Of a DNA stretch of 64,000 bases, positions 36,991 through 47,679 are shown one piece after another. The notes below the pieces were generated by a model, which searched no databases, was not told the origin of the DNA, and saw only the letters and a list, made by a program, of their open reading frames with translations. A program made the position numbers and the translations under genes. Within the stretch, counting starts at the first letter, position 1. Each line of letters begins with the position of its first letter. This DNA comes from Oceanobacillus senegalensis (GTDB lineage Bacteria > Bacillota > Bacilli > Bacillales > Amphibacillaceae): assembly GCF_900176885.1 (NCBI RefSeq), contig NZ_LT839648.1, forward strand, positions 3,703,297 through 3,767,296, written 5' to 3'.

Positions 36991-37435
36991 ATATGCAAAG
37001 AAATATGGAGTAGCTAATTATGTGGATGTCCTATTAGCAATGATGATGCAAGAATCATCTGGTAGGGGAAAGGACCCAATGCAGGCTTCTGAAAGCTATT
37101 GTGGACAGATTGGATGCATAGATAATCCGGAGTTATCTATTAAACAAGGAGTCTATTATTTTAGTGAAGTTTTAAAAGATGCCGAGGGTGATCTGGAATT
37201 AGCCATTCAATCCTATAATTTTGGTAGAGGATTTATTGATTACGTATTAAGTGAATCCGGACATTATACAGAAGATATTGCAATTGACTTTTCCCAAGAA
37301 ATGTATAAAAGGGCGCCAGATAAGACAATTTATACCTGTCTAAGGGAAGAAGCAAAAAAATATAATGCTTGTTATGGTGACATCTATTACGTGAGATCGG
37401 TTATGGCCTATAAAGAGGGATTAGCCTTAGAATAA
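36815..37435 (+). CDS. Membrane-anchored lysozyme-like protein
   Basis: 206 aa. One N-terminal membrane helix (about 9-32) then a lysozyme-like (PF13702) domain, as in the N-terminal half of B. subtilis CwlT. The probable catalytic Glu80 lies in AMMMQESSGRGKDPMQASES, followed by AIQSYNFGRGFIDYV. It would cut the glycan strand of peptidoglycan at the outer membrane face. Four cysteines near the middle and end could form disulfides. The TTG start has AGGTGAT upstream. Two DnaA boxes fall in its 5′ part. Confidence 0.8.
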   Translation: MKKQTKKAIYQIMLIIILFFTVFIVISILSFIDHSPRESTSNYPQISDEVRQYRPLVDKYAKKYGVANYVDVLLAMMMQESSGRGKDPMQASESYCGQIGCIDNPELSIKQGVYYFSEVLKDAEGDLELAIQSYNFGRGFIDYVLSESGHYTEDIAIDFSQEMYKRAPDKTIYTCLREEAKKYNACYGDIYYVRSVMAYKEGLALE

Positions 37436-37553
37436 TGAAGCTGTTAAAATATGGGTAAAGGCTATAAGTGTCTGGGTAATGGAAATCATTCTGCCTACAC
37501 GTATAGCTTTTAAGAAAATATAGTTTTTTTCTAATAAAAAGGAGGAAATGGAA

Positions 37554-37931
37554 ATGACAAAAGCAATACATACTGAAAATGCCCCAGCTGCAATTGGACC
37601 TTATTCACAAGCTATTCAAGCGGGAGACTTTGTTTATGTTTCAGGGCAAATCCCGATTGACCCAGCTACAGGAGAAGTAGTAGAAGGAATTGAAAAGCAA
37701 ACTGAACAGGTATTAAAAAATCTTCAGGCTATTTTAGCGGAAGTTGGTACGGATTTTTCTAAAGTAGTGAAGTTCACGATTTATATTGCAAACATGGATG
37801 ACTTCGGTACAATTAATGAAATTTATGGAGGGTTTTTATCCGAGCCATATCCTGCGCGTGCGACTGTAGAGGTAAGTCGATTACCAAAAGATGTACAAGT
37901 TGAGATGGATGTTGTTGCGTACGTGAAATAA
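37554..37931 (+). CDS. ridA: RidA family reactive intermediate deaminase
   Basis: 125 aa. Conserved AAIGPYSQAIQAGDFVYVSGQIP at the N-terminus (given here as the GPYSQA…SGQ motifs), the active-site Arg in PARATVEVSRLP and ending VEMDVVAYV. It hydrolyses reactive 2-aminoacrylate and related imines. I choose ATG 37554, eight bases after AAAAGGAGG; the ATG at 37548 is too close. The iron alcohol dehydrogenase gene begins 24 nt after the stop, so the pair is likely one transcript. Confidence 0.92.
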   Translation: MTKAIHTENAPAAIGPYSQAIQAGDFVYVSGQIPIDPATGEVVEGIEKQTEQVLKNLQAILAEVGTDFSKVVKFTIYIANMDDFGTINEIYGGFLSEPYPARATVEVSRLPKDVQVEMDVVAYVK

Positions 37932-37955
37932 GCGAGTAAAAAGAGGGGGAAGTGC

Positions 37956-39131
37956 ATGATGGATAACTTTATTTATCAAAACCCAACAAAGTTAATTTTT
38001 GGAAAAGGGCAATTGGATCGTTTGCCTAAGGAAGTGGAAAAATACGGTAGAAAAGTACTTATAGTATATGGCGGCGGAAGCATCAAGAAGAATGGCATCT
38101 ATGATAATGTGTTGAACATGTTAAAGGAAATAGATGCTAATGTTTTTGAACTTCCTGGAGTAGAACCGAATCCCCGTATTTCTACGGTTCGAAAAGGAGT
38201 AGAAATTTGTAAATCAGAGGGGATTGAATTTATTTTAGCAGTCGGTGGTGGAAGTACGATCGATTGTACGAAGGCTATCGCTGTTGGTGCCAAAACAGAT
38301 GTAGATATGTGGGATGTTGTAACCAAAAAGGAAAGAGCTTCTGACGGCTTGCCTTTTGGTACGGTATTAACACTTGCGGCTACGGGGTCAGAAATGAATG
38401 GTGGATCCGTCATTACGAATTGGGAAACAAATGAAAAGCATGGGTGGGGAGCAGCTCCATACACCTTCCCGAAATTCTCTATCCTTGACCCTGAACACAC
38501 CATGACTGTGCCACGTAATCAAACGGTATACGGTATTGTGGATTCCATGTCACATGTGTTAGAGCATTATTTCCATCAAACATCAAATACACCGATTCAG
38601 GATAGATTTTGTGAAGGCATCTTAACAACTGTGATGGAAACAGCACCCAAGCTACTTGAGAATCCAAATAATTATGAATATCGTGAAACGGTTATGTTGG
38701 CAAGTACATTAGCATTGAATAATATGCTAAACATGGGATATCGTGGAGATTGGGCAACTCATAATATCGAGCACGCTGTCTCTGCTGTTCATGACATTCC
38801 ACATGGGGGAGGATTAGCAATTATATTCCCACATTGGATGAGACATGTATTAGATGACGAGAATTCCGCCCGTTTTAAACAGCTGGCGGTTCGTGTCTTT
38901 GGTCTAGACCCTTCTGGAAAATCGGATAAAGAGGTAGCGCTTGAGGGAATTGACAAACTAAGTGAATTCTGGACATCTATTGGCGCTCCATCTAGATTAG
39001 CTGATTATGAAATAGATGAATCGACAGTTGAGTTAATGGCTGAAAAAACCGTTATTGCAAGACCTCAATACGGAAACTTCAAAAAGTTAGATAAACAAGA
39101 CTCGATAGCCATTTTGAAAGCTAGTTTATAA
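37956..39131 (+). CDS. Iron-containing alcohol dehydrogenase (YugJ/BdhA-like)
   Basis: 391 aa. The N-terminal NAD(P)-binding half shows [13 protein letters not shown] and [15 protein letters not shown]. Metal-binding His and Asp residues are in [12 protein letters not shown], and His is in [20 protein letters not shown]. It resembles NADPH-dependent butanol dehydrogenases of Firmicutes and probably reduces aldehydes. ATG 37956 or 37959 could start it (GAGGGGGA lies upstream). It is cotranscribed with ridA; a family A repeat follows. Confidence 0.88.
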   Translation: MMDNFIYQNPTKLIFGKGQLDRLPKEVEKYGRKVLIVYGGGSIKKNGIYDNVLNMLKEIDANVFELPGVEPNPRISTVRKGVEICKSEGIEFILAVGGGSTIDCTKAIAVGAKTDVDMWDVVTKKERASDGLPFGTVLTLAATGSEMNGGSVITNWETNEKHGWGAAPYTFPKFSILDPEHTMTVPRNQTVYGIVDSMSHVLEHYFHQTSNTPIQDRFCEGILTTVMETAPKLLENPNNYEYRETVMLASTLALNNMLNMGYRGDWATHNIEHAVSAVHDIPHGGGLAIIFPHWMRHVLDDENSARFKQLAVRVFGLDPSGKSDKEVALEGIDKLSEFWTSIGAPSRLADYEIDESTVELMAEKTVIARPQYGNFKKLDKQDSIAILKASL

Positions 39132-39195
39132 TTCATTGATAATGGCAAGATTCGACAATATTTCCTGGGGAATATCCGAATGTTGTCACATAAAA

Positions 39196-39333
39196 ATAGA
39201 CTGGGACATAACTAAGTATTTAACTCAAAAGACGAACAACGCACTACTTAGCCAAGTATATTTACGGAGCGTTTTTTATCCACCAATCGTGTTCGGCTTT
39301 TGCTTAGAGAAAATACTTTTGTCCCAGTCTCTT
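39196..39333 (+). repeat. Dispersed ~140-bp hairpin repeat, family A, copy 3
   Basis: Arms AGACTGGGAC and GTCCCAGTCT pair perfectly over 10 bp. The interior matches copy 2 over nearly all its length (TATTTAACTCAAAAG, TATCCACCAATCGTGTTCG, AGAGAAAATACTTTTG). It sits between convergent genes and could terminate both. Confidence 0.85.
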
Positions 39334-39395
39334 TACATATTATATTCCCTAACTTAATACGATAATGATTGCGTTAAATACCAAAATCAACTTTC

Positions 39396-40637
39396 CTAAT
39401 GCGAATGTCTAGATCTTGCTGATGATACAGATTGGCTGTGTTTTGGTGAATACTCATATTTATACCAGATTACTAGAAGAATAACCCCTCCAAGAATAAG
39501 AAGGATACTTGTAGTAACGAATACGGTTGAGAATCCGTACATAGCTGCGAGCAAACCACCAAGTGCCGGCCCGATAATGTTTCCAAGGAAGCGTAAGCTC
39601 GTATTGTAACCTATCACTTCTCCTTGCATAGAAAGTGGTGCTGCGGTTCGGATATATGCCATTCGAACAGGAATAATACCACCAATGGACATACCAAGTA
39701 AGAATCGCAGAACAACCAATTGCCATATATTGGATACAAATGCGCCTGGTAAATAGACAATACCAGCAGCAAATAATAGAATAATTAATATTTTCGTGTG
39801 ACCAACTTGGTCTCCTAATTTACCCCAGTTTCTGGACATGAGTAAATTTCCTAACCCGGCAGCAGAAAAGGCTAATCCGGCATAGAAAGCAACATTTACT
39901 GGTCCATGTATTTCGGCTACGAACAAGGATAGAATCGGTTGAATACTAAAGTGTGCTACTTGTACGAGTGTTGATAATAATAGAACAATAAGAAGAACCG
40001 GGCTTTTTAAGATGTGTAAGATTACTTGTTTACTAGAATATGTTTGGTAGTCCGATGCATCGTTAGATAGTTTCAGCTTAACCTCTTTCGTTCCAAACAT
40101 AACTAAGAATGCTGAAACAAAGATGGTTAGGGAAATCCATTTAAATGTGTTAGCATATCCGAATGTATCTGCTAGAATTCCTCCAAGCATCGGTCCCATT
40201 AATGCTCCGGTAATATTTCCAGTTTGCAAGGTACCTAGAACCTTACCTGCCACCTGCTTTGGAGTCTGTGTTGAGATAAAGGCCTGAGACATAGGAATAA
40301 ATCCAGTTACAACTCCCATAAATAGACGCAATAAAAAAAGCTGCCATACAGTTGAGACAAACCCCATTAGAAAAACGGATAGTCCAATACCGATTGCAGA
40401 GAAAATTAGAATATACCTTCTTCCATATTTATCGCCGATTCTTCCCCATATAGGAGAAAAGAGAAATGCAGTGACAAAGGTTATCGCAAAGGTTAATCCT
40501 GACCAAGTTTGCACGTAAGAATCAGAAAAATCCCCCAGTGTTTCAATATACAGGGAGAGGAATGGGATGACCATTGTCATACTTCCGGCAATAAAAAAAT
40601 TAGCAAACCACATGATTGCTAAGTTCCGTTTGACCAA
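39396..40637 (-). CDS. MFS multidrug efflux transporter (YxlH/MdtG-like)
   Basis: 413 aa with twelve predicted helices. Motif A is GRIGDKYGRRYILIFSAIG between helices 2 and 3, and motif C-like GPMLGGILADTFG is in helix 5, so it is a proton-driven exporter of the DHA1 type. TTG 40637 has no ribosome site. An in-frame ATT at 40655 has AAGAAGG exactly eight bases upstream and no stop between, so the real protein may begin six codons earlier at a rare ATT. No ATG, GTG or earlier TTG is available; a stop lies at 40673. Confidence 0.85.
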   Translation of the reverse strand: MVKRNLAIMWFANFFIAGSMTMVIPFLSLYIETLGDFSDSYVQTWSGLTFAITFVTAFLFSPIWGRIGDKYGRRYILIFSAIGIGLSVFLMGFVSTVWQLFLLRLFMGVVTGFIPMSQAFISTQTPKQVAGKVLGTLQTGNITGALMGPMLGGILADTFGYANTFKWISLTIFVSAFLVMFGTKEVKLKLSNDASDYQTYSSKQVILHILKSPVLLIVLLLSTLVQVAHFSIQPILSLFVAEIHGPVNVAFYAGLAFSAAGLGNLLMSRNWGKLGDQVGHTKILIILLFAAGIVYLPGAFVSNIWQLVVLRFLLGMSIGGIIPVRMAYIRTAAPLSMQGEVIGYNTSLRFLGNIIGPALGGLLAAMYGFSTVFVTTSILLILGGVILLVIWYKYEYSPKHSQSVSSARSRHSH

Positions 40638-40935
40638 TAAGTCCGTATTAGTAATTGTATATACCTTCTTTCAATAATTTTTATTCCACTTCCTAGAATG
40701 ATAAATTAAGTAGGAAGTCTTCCGTTTATTACGTCTTAACTAGTTTCATTTTATTTCAGTTACCTTAACTATACGCTATTCGAACTAAATTTGAAAGCTC
40801 TCTGCTCATATGTTAAATGTTTGTAAAGGAAGGTAATAATGTGCACAAGCAATAAAAAGCAGTATAATAAATTTATGGAAATTGCTGAGTGATATGATAA
40901 TGAATCATCTTGTTCTAATAGGAAGGAGACTTTTA

Positions 40936-41868
40936 ATGAGATATAACATGAAGCGAATTCTTTGTATATTGACTTTGACTATTTTAATCTTTGGGCTTAT
41001 CCTACCAAGTCATGCCTCACATGCTGCAACGAATACAGAAAGCATCAATGAAAAGCTGGGACCGCCAATTGTTGTGTATGGTGGAACTTTATCGGAAGCA
41101 CAGCGAGAAGAGGTTAGAGAGTTATTAGAAGTGACGAACATGGAAAATGTGATTGAATATGATGTGACAGGGGAAGATATAGCTAACTATATTAATGGGG
41201 ATATTCATTCTAATATGTATTCTTCCGCTAAAATTGTGAGGCAAGAGGAAGGAACTGGATTAAATATAAATATTGTGACACCCGAAAACATAACAGAGGT
41301 AACGAGTGATATGTATGCGAATGCATTATTAACGGCTGGTGTTGAGAATGCAACAGTTGATGTAGCATCTCCTGTACGTGTGAGTGGCCACTCTGCCTTA
41401 ACTGGGATTTATAAAGCATATGATGCAGAAGGGGAAGAGCTTGATAAGGAACGAATGGAATTAGCAAATGAGGAGCTAGATGTTGCTACAGACCTAGTTA
41501 ATGAAGATAAAGGAATAACACAGGAAAAGGTTAGTCAATTGTTGACGGAAATTAAACAAACGATTGCGGAACAAAATCCAGCAACCAGGGAAGATGTGGA
41601 GCAAATTGTTAGTGAACAATTGGAAAATGTCGGTATATCACTTAGTGAAGCAGATCGGCAAATGCTGATCGATTTATTTGATAAGATGCGAAATTTAGAT
41701 ATTGATTTTAATGCGGTGAAAAGTCAATTAGAGGACATCGCCTCAACTATAACTGAAAAGGCGGAGGAATTAGGATTAGACCAAAACTTTTGGGAAAAAG
41801 TGGCCGCCTTCTTTAGTCAGCTATTTGGGGCTTTGAGCGAATTTCTAGGAGGACTCGTTAACGAATAA
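40936..41868 (+). CDS. Secreted DUF1002 domain protein (YpuA-like)
   Basis: 310 aa from ATG 40936 (GGAAGGAG nine bases upstream; upstream in-frame starts lack a site). A signal peptide ends near residue 33 (LPSHASHAA). The DUF1002 domain begins PPIVVYGGTLSEAQREEVRE and includes NEDKGITQEKVSQLL. The C-terminal third is helical, perhaps coiled coil. Function is unknown; B. subtilis YpuA is the known relative. It is exported and may act in the envelope. Confidence 0.82.
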   Translation: MRYNMKRILCILTLTILIFGLILPSHASHAATNTESINEKLGPPIVVYGGTLSEAQREEVRELLEVTNMENVIEYDVTGEDIANYINGDIHSNMYSSAKIVRQEEGTGLNINIVTPENITEVTSDMYANALLTAGVENATVDVASPVRVSGHSALTGIYKAYDAEGEELDKERMELANEELDVATDLVNEDKGITQEKVSQLLTEIKQTIAEQNPATREDVEQIVSEQLENVGISLSEADRQMLIDLFDKMRNLDIDFNAVKSQLEDIASTITEKAEELGLDQNFWEKVAAFFSQLFGALSEFLGGLVNE

Positions 41869-41877
41869 AACAATCTT

Positions 41878-41909
41878 AAAAGGACTCTATGCTTGCAGAG
41901 TCCTTTTTA
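41878..41909 (+). terminator. Terminator after the DUF1002 gene
   Basis: A perfect 11-bp stem AAAAGGACTCT/AGAGTCCTTTT with 8-nt loop is followed by TTAA. Confidence 0.8.
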
Positions 41910-41931
41910 AGTATGCTGGAGTTGAGAGAAG

Positions 41932-43281
41932 ATGATGACGAAGCAGACAAACCCACAAGCATGGGCAATTGCCCTTTTTACAATAGGTGTATTTATGGCT
42001 GGATTAGATAATGGAATCATAAGTACAGCGTTAACTACGATAAATGAATCCTATCAAGTTTCTCCAACATGGGGAGCATGGACTGTAACGCTTTACACAC
42101 TTGGTCTGGCTATTAGTACACCAATCATTGGAAAACTATCAGACCGTTACGGTAGAAAACGACTATTTATCATGGAAATCACGCTTTTTGGATTAGGATC
42201 TGTCCTTGTTGCTCTCAGTCCAAATTTTATCATGTTATTGGTAGCAAGGTTTATCCAAGCAATTGGTGGTGGAGGAATATTTATAATCGGAAGTTCCCAT
42301 ATACTTTCCACCTTGCCTAAGCAAAAACAAGGTAAGGCATTGGGTATGTTAGGCGGAATGCATGGACTTTCTGCTGTAATTGGCCCTAATTTAGGAGCTG
42401 TCATTCTTAGTTTTACTGGTGCATGGCAATGGATGTTTTTGATCAATGTGCCGATTGCCATCTTTCTTATTGTATTTGGTTTAAGAAAATTAGAGGAATC
42501 CAAACCAGGAACAGAAGCAAACTTAGATGTGATAGGGGCTACGCTGTTATCCATTAGTATTCTAACGATGATGTATGGAATCACTCAAGTAGCTATTCCA
42601 TTCCTTTTTGTTGCAATTATCGTATTTATTGTATTTGTAATCCATGAAAAACGAATAGAACAGAACGAAGGAGATCCCATTTTATCCTTTTCACTATTAA
42701 CAAAAGGAAAATTCATAATGACACTAGTGCTTGGTTTTTTGTCTGGTGGATTTCTGGCAGGAATTATTTTTATTCCTTCCTTCGTGGAAAATGCCCTAGG
42801 TGTTCCGGTTGAATATGCAGGTTATTGGGTGACTCCATTAGCCTTAGCCTCGGGAATTGGTGCTGGATTGGGAGGAGCTATGACCGATAAATTAGGACCA
42901 CTACGAGCCATTGCTAGTTCTGGAGTGATTGGGATTATTGGTTTCACATGGTTCGCCGTATTTGTTGAAGGTTTTACAAGCTTTTTATTGGCAAGTATCC
43001 TTGCAGGTGTAGGGTTAGGGATATTACTTGGTGCCCCATTAAATATGCTTGCCGGGGAAAGTGCAAAGGAATCCGAACAGGGAACAGCGATTGGTACCCT
43101 GTCACTAGCCAGACAAATTGGACTGACCATTTTCCCTGCATTATTTGCTGTATTTATGGCAACATCAGGTACAGTTGTTCGATCAGGTTACAATCAAATG
43201 TTTATTACAGCCGCAATCTTAGCTCTAATTGTATTTATTATTGGATTCGTCATGTCGGTACGATTAAGGGTTAGGGGATAG
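41932..43281 (+). CDS. MFS drug transporter (DHA2 type)
   Basis: 449 aa with about twelve to fourteen helices. The start of helix 1 has FMAGLDNGIISTALTTI, the DHA2-type motif D1. Motif A is GKLSDRYGRKRLFIMEI and motif C-like GPNLGAVILS follows. It is a proton-coupled exporter with unknown substrate. The start could be ATG 41932 or 41935 (GAGAGAAG upstream). A TetR regulator is encoded 179 bp downstream in the same direction and may control it. Confidence 0.85.
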   Translation: MMTKQTNPQAWAIALFTIGVFMAGLDNGIISTALTTINESYQVSPTWGAWTVTLYTLGLAISTPIIGKLSDRYGRKRLFIMEITLFGLGSVLVALSPNFIMLLVARFIQAIGGGGIFIIGSSHILSTLPKQKQGKALGMLGGMHGLSAVIGPNLGAVILSFTGAWQWMFLINVPIAIFLIVFGLRKLEESKPGTEANLDVIGATLLSISILTMMYGITQVAIPFLFVAIIVFIVFVIHEKRIEQNEGDPILSFSLLTKGKFIMTLVLGFLSGGFLAGIIFIPSFVENALGVPVEYAGYWVTPLALASGIGAGLGGAMTDKLGPLRAIASSGVIGIIGFTWFAVFVEGFTSFLLASILAGVGLGILLGAPLNMLAGESAKESEQGTAIGTLSLARQIGLTIFPALFAVFMATSGTVVRSGYNQMFITAAILALIVFIIGFVMSVRLRVRG

Positions 43282-43337
43282 CTGGTTAAAAGAATTGAGT
43301 TTGACTGATCGCCAATCCATTTTAAAAGTATGTTTTC

Positions 43338-43422
43338 TAAAGTGAATCTTCAATCTGGGGGCTTTTTGCATTCCCCACTTAACATAACTCATTTTTGAGG
43401 GGTATTACTGACCTGCAATAAA
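43338..43422 (-). repeat. Dispersed repeat, family B, copy 4 (inverted)
   Basis: Read on the minus strand it goes from TTATTGCAGGTCAGTAATACC through CAAAAATGAG to TTGAAGATTCACTTT. It lies between the MFS and TetR genes. Confidence 0.78.
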
Positions 43423-43460
43423 ACAGAAAATGGTTGTAAAAATAGGAGGGAATTTTCAAG

Positions 43461-44015
43461 ATGACTCAATCCAAGCAAGATCCACGAATTCTTCGTACCC
43501 GCAAGTTAATTATGGATTCTTTTATTGAACTATCCGGTAAAAAGGAATTTAAGGATATTACCGTTAAGGATATTACAACAGAGGCTATGATAAACCGGGC
43601 TACATTCTATTATCATTTCGCGGATATATATGATCTATTGGAAAAAGTATTATCTGAAGTATTATTGATTAATTTGAACGGTCATAACTATCAGGAAAGT
43701 AGCCTTAATGAGGAATCCATTATTCGTATTTTTACGGCCATTACAAACTTTCAAGAGTCCCTATCCAATCGCTGTCATAGAGGATACGAAGACACGATTG
43801 CTCGTATTATAAGGGAACAGCTTGAAATTATTTTTTATAAAATGTTGTTAAAACAAGGTAAAACGGATGAAGATGAAGCCTTAAAAGTGACAGCTGTCAT
43901 ACTAAGTTGGGGAATTTATGGGGCCTCTGTGGAATGGAGAAGAAATAGAAAAGAGATAGAGCCGAAAGAATTTATCCAATCAGCTATTCCTTATATATTT
44001 TCTGGGATTCAATAA
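43461..44015 (+). CDS. TetR/AcrR family transcriptional regulator
   Basis: 184 aa. The N-terminal helix-turn-helix spans about residues 10-57 (RTRKLIMDSFIELSGKK, then TTEAMINRATFYYHF), as in TetR regulators. The C-terminal ligand-binding part resembles the TetR_C_33/YsiA-like group. RBS AGGAGGG. It is probably the repressor of the preceding efflux pump. The stop codon TAA coincides with the end of a family B repeat. Confidence 0.85.
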   Translation: MTQSKQDPRILRTRKLIMDSFIELSGKKEFKDITVKDITTEAMINRATFYYHFADIYDLLEKVLSEVLLINLNGHNYQESSLNEESIIRIFTAITNFQESLSNRCHRGYEDTIARIIREQLEIIFYKMLLKQGKTDEDEALKVTAVILSWGIYGASVEWRRNRKEIEPKEFIQSAIPYIFSGIQ

Positions 44016-44104
44016 AGTGAATCTCAATCAGTGGGGGTTTTCTTTCATCCCCCACTTAAAATGATTCGTTTCTTCCATTTTTGAGGTGGATTACTTACGA
44101 TAAA
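44013..44104 (-). repeat. Dispersed repeat, family B, copy 5 (inverted)
   Basis: It begins on the plus strand TAAAGTGAATCTCAATCAGT and ends TTACTTACGATAAA, with GGGGGTTTTC and CCCCCACTT in between. The first three bases are the stop codon of the TetR gene. The two GGGGG/CCCCC blocks can form a hairpin and may terminate the TetR transcript. The rest of 44105-44334 contains no gene. Confidence 0.82.
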
Positions 44105-44334
44105 TGTCGAAAAGTAATTCAAGGCATCGATTAAAAATCCTTATCAGGAAATTAGAATTTTAAAACTATCGTAATAGAATAGTATGTTACTAGTACTAAT
44201 GTATCATTTTTATTACAGATGTTACAAGATTGGTAGGTTAAGTAATGCTTGTAATGGATTCTTAACTAGCCTGTTACTGTTTTCCCTAGAATCCTATGAT
44301 AGTATTATCCATAGAATTCGAAGGAGGAATTGAT

Positions 44335-45081
44335 ATGAGAAAGCTAGTAACAGTGTTAGCCACAGGTCTAATTCTAGCATTAACATCTGTAACTACTGTT
44401 TCCGCAGAGGAATATGAAATTAAAAAAGGGGATACCCTTTGGGATATTGCAAATGAACATAATACAACTGTTGATAGTTTAATAGATATAAATGATTTAA
44501 AAACAACTTTGATCCATCCGAAACAAATCCTATTATTACATGAAGAATATACGGTTCAAAAAGGGGATACTTTAATTAGTATTGCCGATAAATACGATGT
44601 ATCAGTAGAGGATTTAAAGAAATGGAATAATTTAGATTCTGATATCATTGTAATTGGACAAGACTTAGAAATTAAAGGTGTAACGGAAGAGGATTCAGAG
44701 GAGAAAGACCAATTCGCATCAGTCCAAACAAAAGAAGAAGATAAAGCAGAAAAAGCAGAAAAAGCATCAAAAGATGAGCCAAGCGGAAAGAAAATGACTG
44801 TAACAGCAACGGCATACACAGCTAACTGTGAGGGTTGTACAGGAATTACTTATACAGGTGTAGATTTAAACAAAAATCCAGATGCAAAAGTTATTGCAGT
44901 GGATCCGGATGTTATCCCATTAGGTTCTGAAGTATATGTGGAAGGCTATGGATACGCAACAGCAGCCGATATTGGAAGTGCCATTCAGGGTTCAAGAATC
45001 GATTTATTTATTCCTGAGTTAAGTGATGCAAAGGAATATGGGGTAAAAGATGTAGAAATAACTATTGTGAATGAAGCATAG
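44335..45081 (+). CDS. Secreted LysM–3D domain cell-wall protein (YocH-like)
   Basis: 248 aa from ATG 44335, seven bases after AAGGAGG. A signal peptide ends at about residue 24 (TVSAEE). Two LysM repeats follow (EYEIKKGDTLWDIANEHN and EYTVQKGDTLISIADKYD), then a Lys/Glu-rich linker and a 3D domain with TATAYTANCEG, AVDPDVIPLGSEVYVEGYG and the aspartates in AADIG and RIDLF. This is the architecture of B. subtilis YocH, a peptidoglycan-cutting autolysin under WalR. I could find only imperfect WalR half-sites upstream. Confidence 0.9.
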   Translation: MRKLVTVLATGLILALTSVTTVSAEEYEIKKGDTLWDIANEHNTTVDSLIDINDLKTTLIHPKQILLLHEEYTVQKGDTLISIADKYDVSVEDLKKWNNLDSDIIVIGQDLEIKGVTEEDSEEKDQFASVQTKEEDKAEKAEKASKDEPSGKKMTVTATAYTANCEGCTGITYTGVDLNKNPDAKVIAVDPDVIPLGSEVYVEGYGYATAADIGSAIQGSRIDLFIPELSDAKEYGVKDVEITIVNEA

Positions 45082-45085
45082 AAAC

Positions 45086-45129
45086 AAAGAAGGAATACAG
45101 CCACTTATAGGCTTGTATTCCTTCTTTTT
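45086..45129 (+). terminator. Terminator after the LysM–3D gene
   Basis: AAAGAAGGAATAC-AGCC pairs with GGCT-GTATTCCTTCTTT, followed by TTG. Confidence 0.8.
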
Positions 45130-45266
45130 GTATAGTAGTTATCCGTAAAGTAATATTTCCATTTCAAAGGTGTAGAATAGCGGTCCCTAAAAAGCTCGAT
45201 ACATATAACAATATCAGTGGGAAAAGGATTTTTCACTGATGTAGATCCCTTTATCTTCTATCATGT

Positions 45267-45398
45267 TTAGAAGCTAATTTCAGTGGAAATATTATTATCT
45301 TCAATAATCTTTACTGGATCATCTGTTGTTTTTACTACTCCAACAGTACCAACTGTTAGGATAAGCATAACAAATAATGCAAATAAAACTTTCTTCAT
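45267..45398 (-). CDS. Small exported peptide, function unknown
   Basis: 43 aa, not previously flagged by length filters. The start ATG (45398) has GGAGGGC eight bases upstream. The peptide begins MKKVLFALFVMLILTVGTVG, a clear signal or anchor segment, followed by VVKTTDDPVKII and ending NNISTEISF. Size and layout resemble Phr-type pro-peptides, but there is no adjacent Rap gene and no recognisable Phr pentapeptide. It could also be a small membrane protein. The coding reading is supported by start context and composition, not by homology. Confidence 0.5.
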   Translation of the reverse strand: MKKVLFALFVMLILTVGTVGVVKTTDDPVKIIEDNNISTEISF

Positions 45399-45581
45399 TC
45401 TTGATGCCCTCCATCAAAAGTTACTAACAACAGTATAATAAAAATAACGAGAAATCACCACATGGAAATCCTTCAAAATGTGAACGATTTTAGATAGATA
45501 TTCTTAGAGGACAAACGATAGATAGAGAGGAACATACAACATTCCATTTAGTGAACACCAAATCTCTCTTTGTAATCCAAA

Positions 45582-45612
45582 TAAAAAGCACCCCCATTCT
45601 ACTAGGGGTGCA
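45582..45612 (-). terminator. Terminator of the ABC-F gene
   Basis: On the minus strand GCACCCCT pairs with GGGGGTGC (one T·G) and is followed by TTTTTAT. Confidence 0.75.
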
Positions 45613-45624
45613 ATAGATAAAATC

Positions 45625-47253
<1,629 letters not shown>

Positions 47254-47502
47254 TTATTTCCTCCAATTTTTAGAAATATACTATTCGCCTTCCAATTTGA
47301 GCGAAAGTGTAGTTATTTTTATACTTAAAAAAATTTTAGAATTTTATTTTTGGCGATTCCCTTTATCTAAATTTTAAATGTAAAAATAAGTAATCAAAGC
47401 TAGCTTACGTTATTTATAAGAATACGTCAATAAAGAAACATCATATATTATATAACAGGAATTTCCAAACGAGGATGTTGAAAGTAAATGATTAATAGGA
47501 GC

Positions 47503-47610
47503 ATAAAGGGAATCTTCATTCAGCGGTTTTTTTTAGCCTCCAACTAAAATGATCCGTTTTATCTCGATTTTTGGGATGGTGGTATGGCTGCCCTCTTAAC
47601 CTGCGATAAA
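47503..47610 (-). repeat. Dispersed repeat, family B, copy 6 (inverted)
   Basis: Plus strand ATAAAGGGAATCTTCATTCA at the left and CTCTTAACCTGCGATAAA at the right. It is the reverse complement of copy 3 with moderate divergence inside. The rest of 47248-47679 has no gene. Confidence 0.78.
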
Positions 47611-47679
47611 AGACTTATAGAGATGTGGGGCTAAATTCAGCGAGGTTTTATGTCCCTCGCTGAATGGATTATGATTATA

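Noticed and set aside
44221-44334. WalR-type operator before the LysM–3D gene
   Set aside because: TGTTAC and TGTAAT half-sites are present, but none has a good second half at 5-bp spacing.
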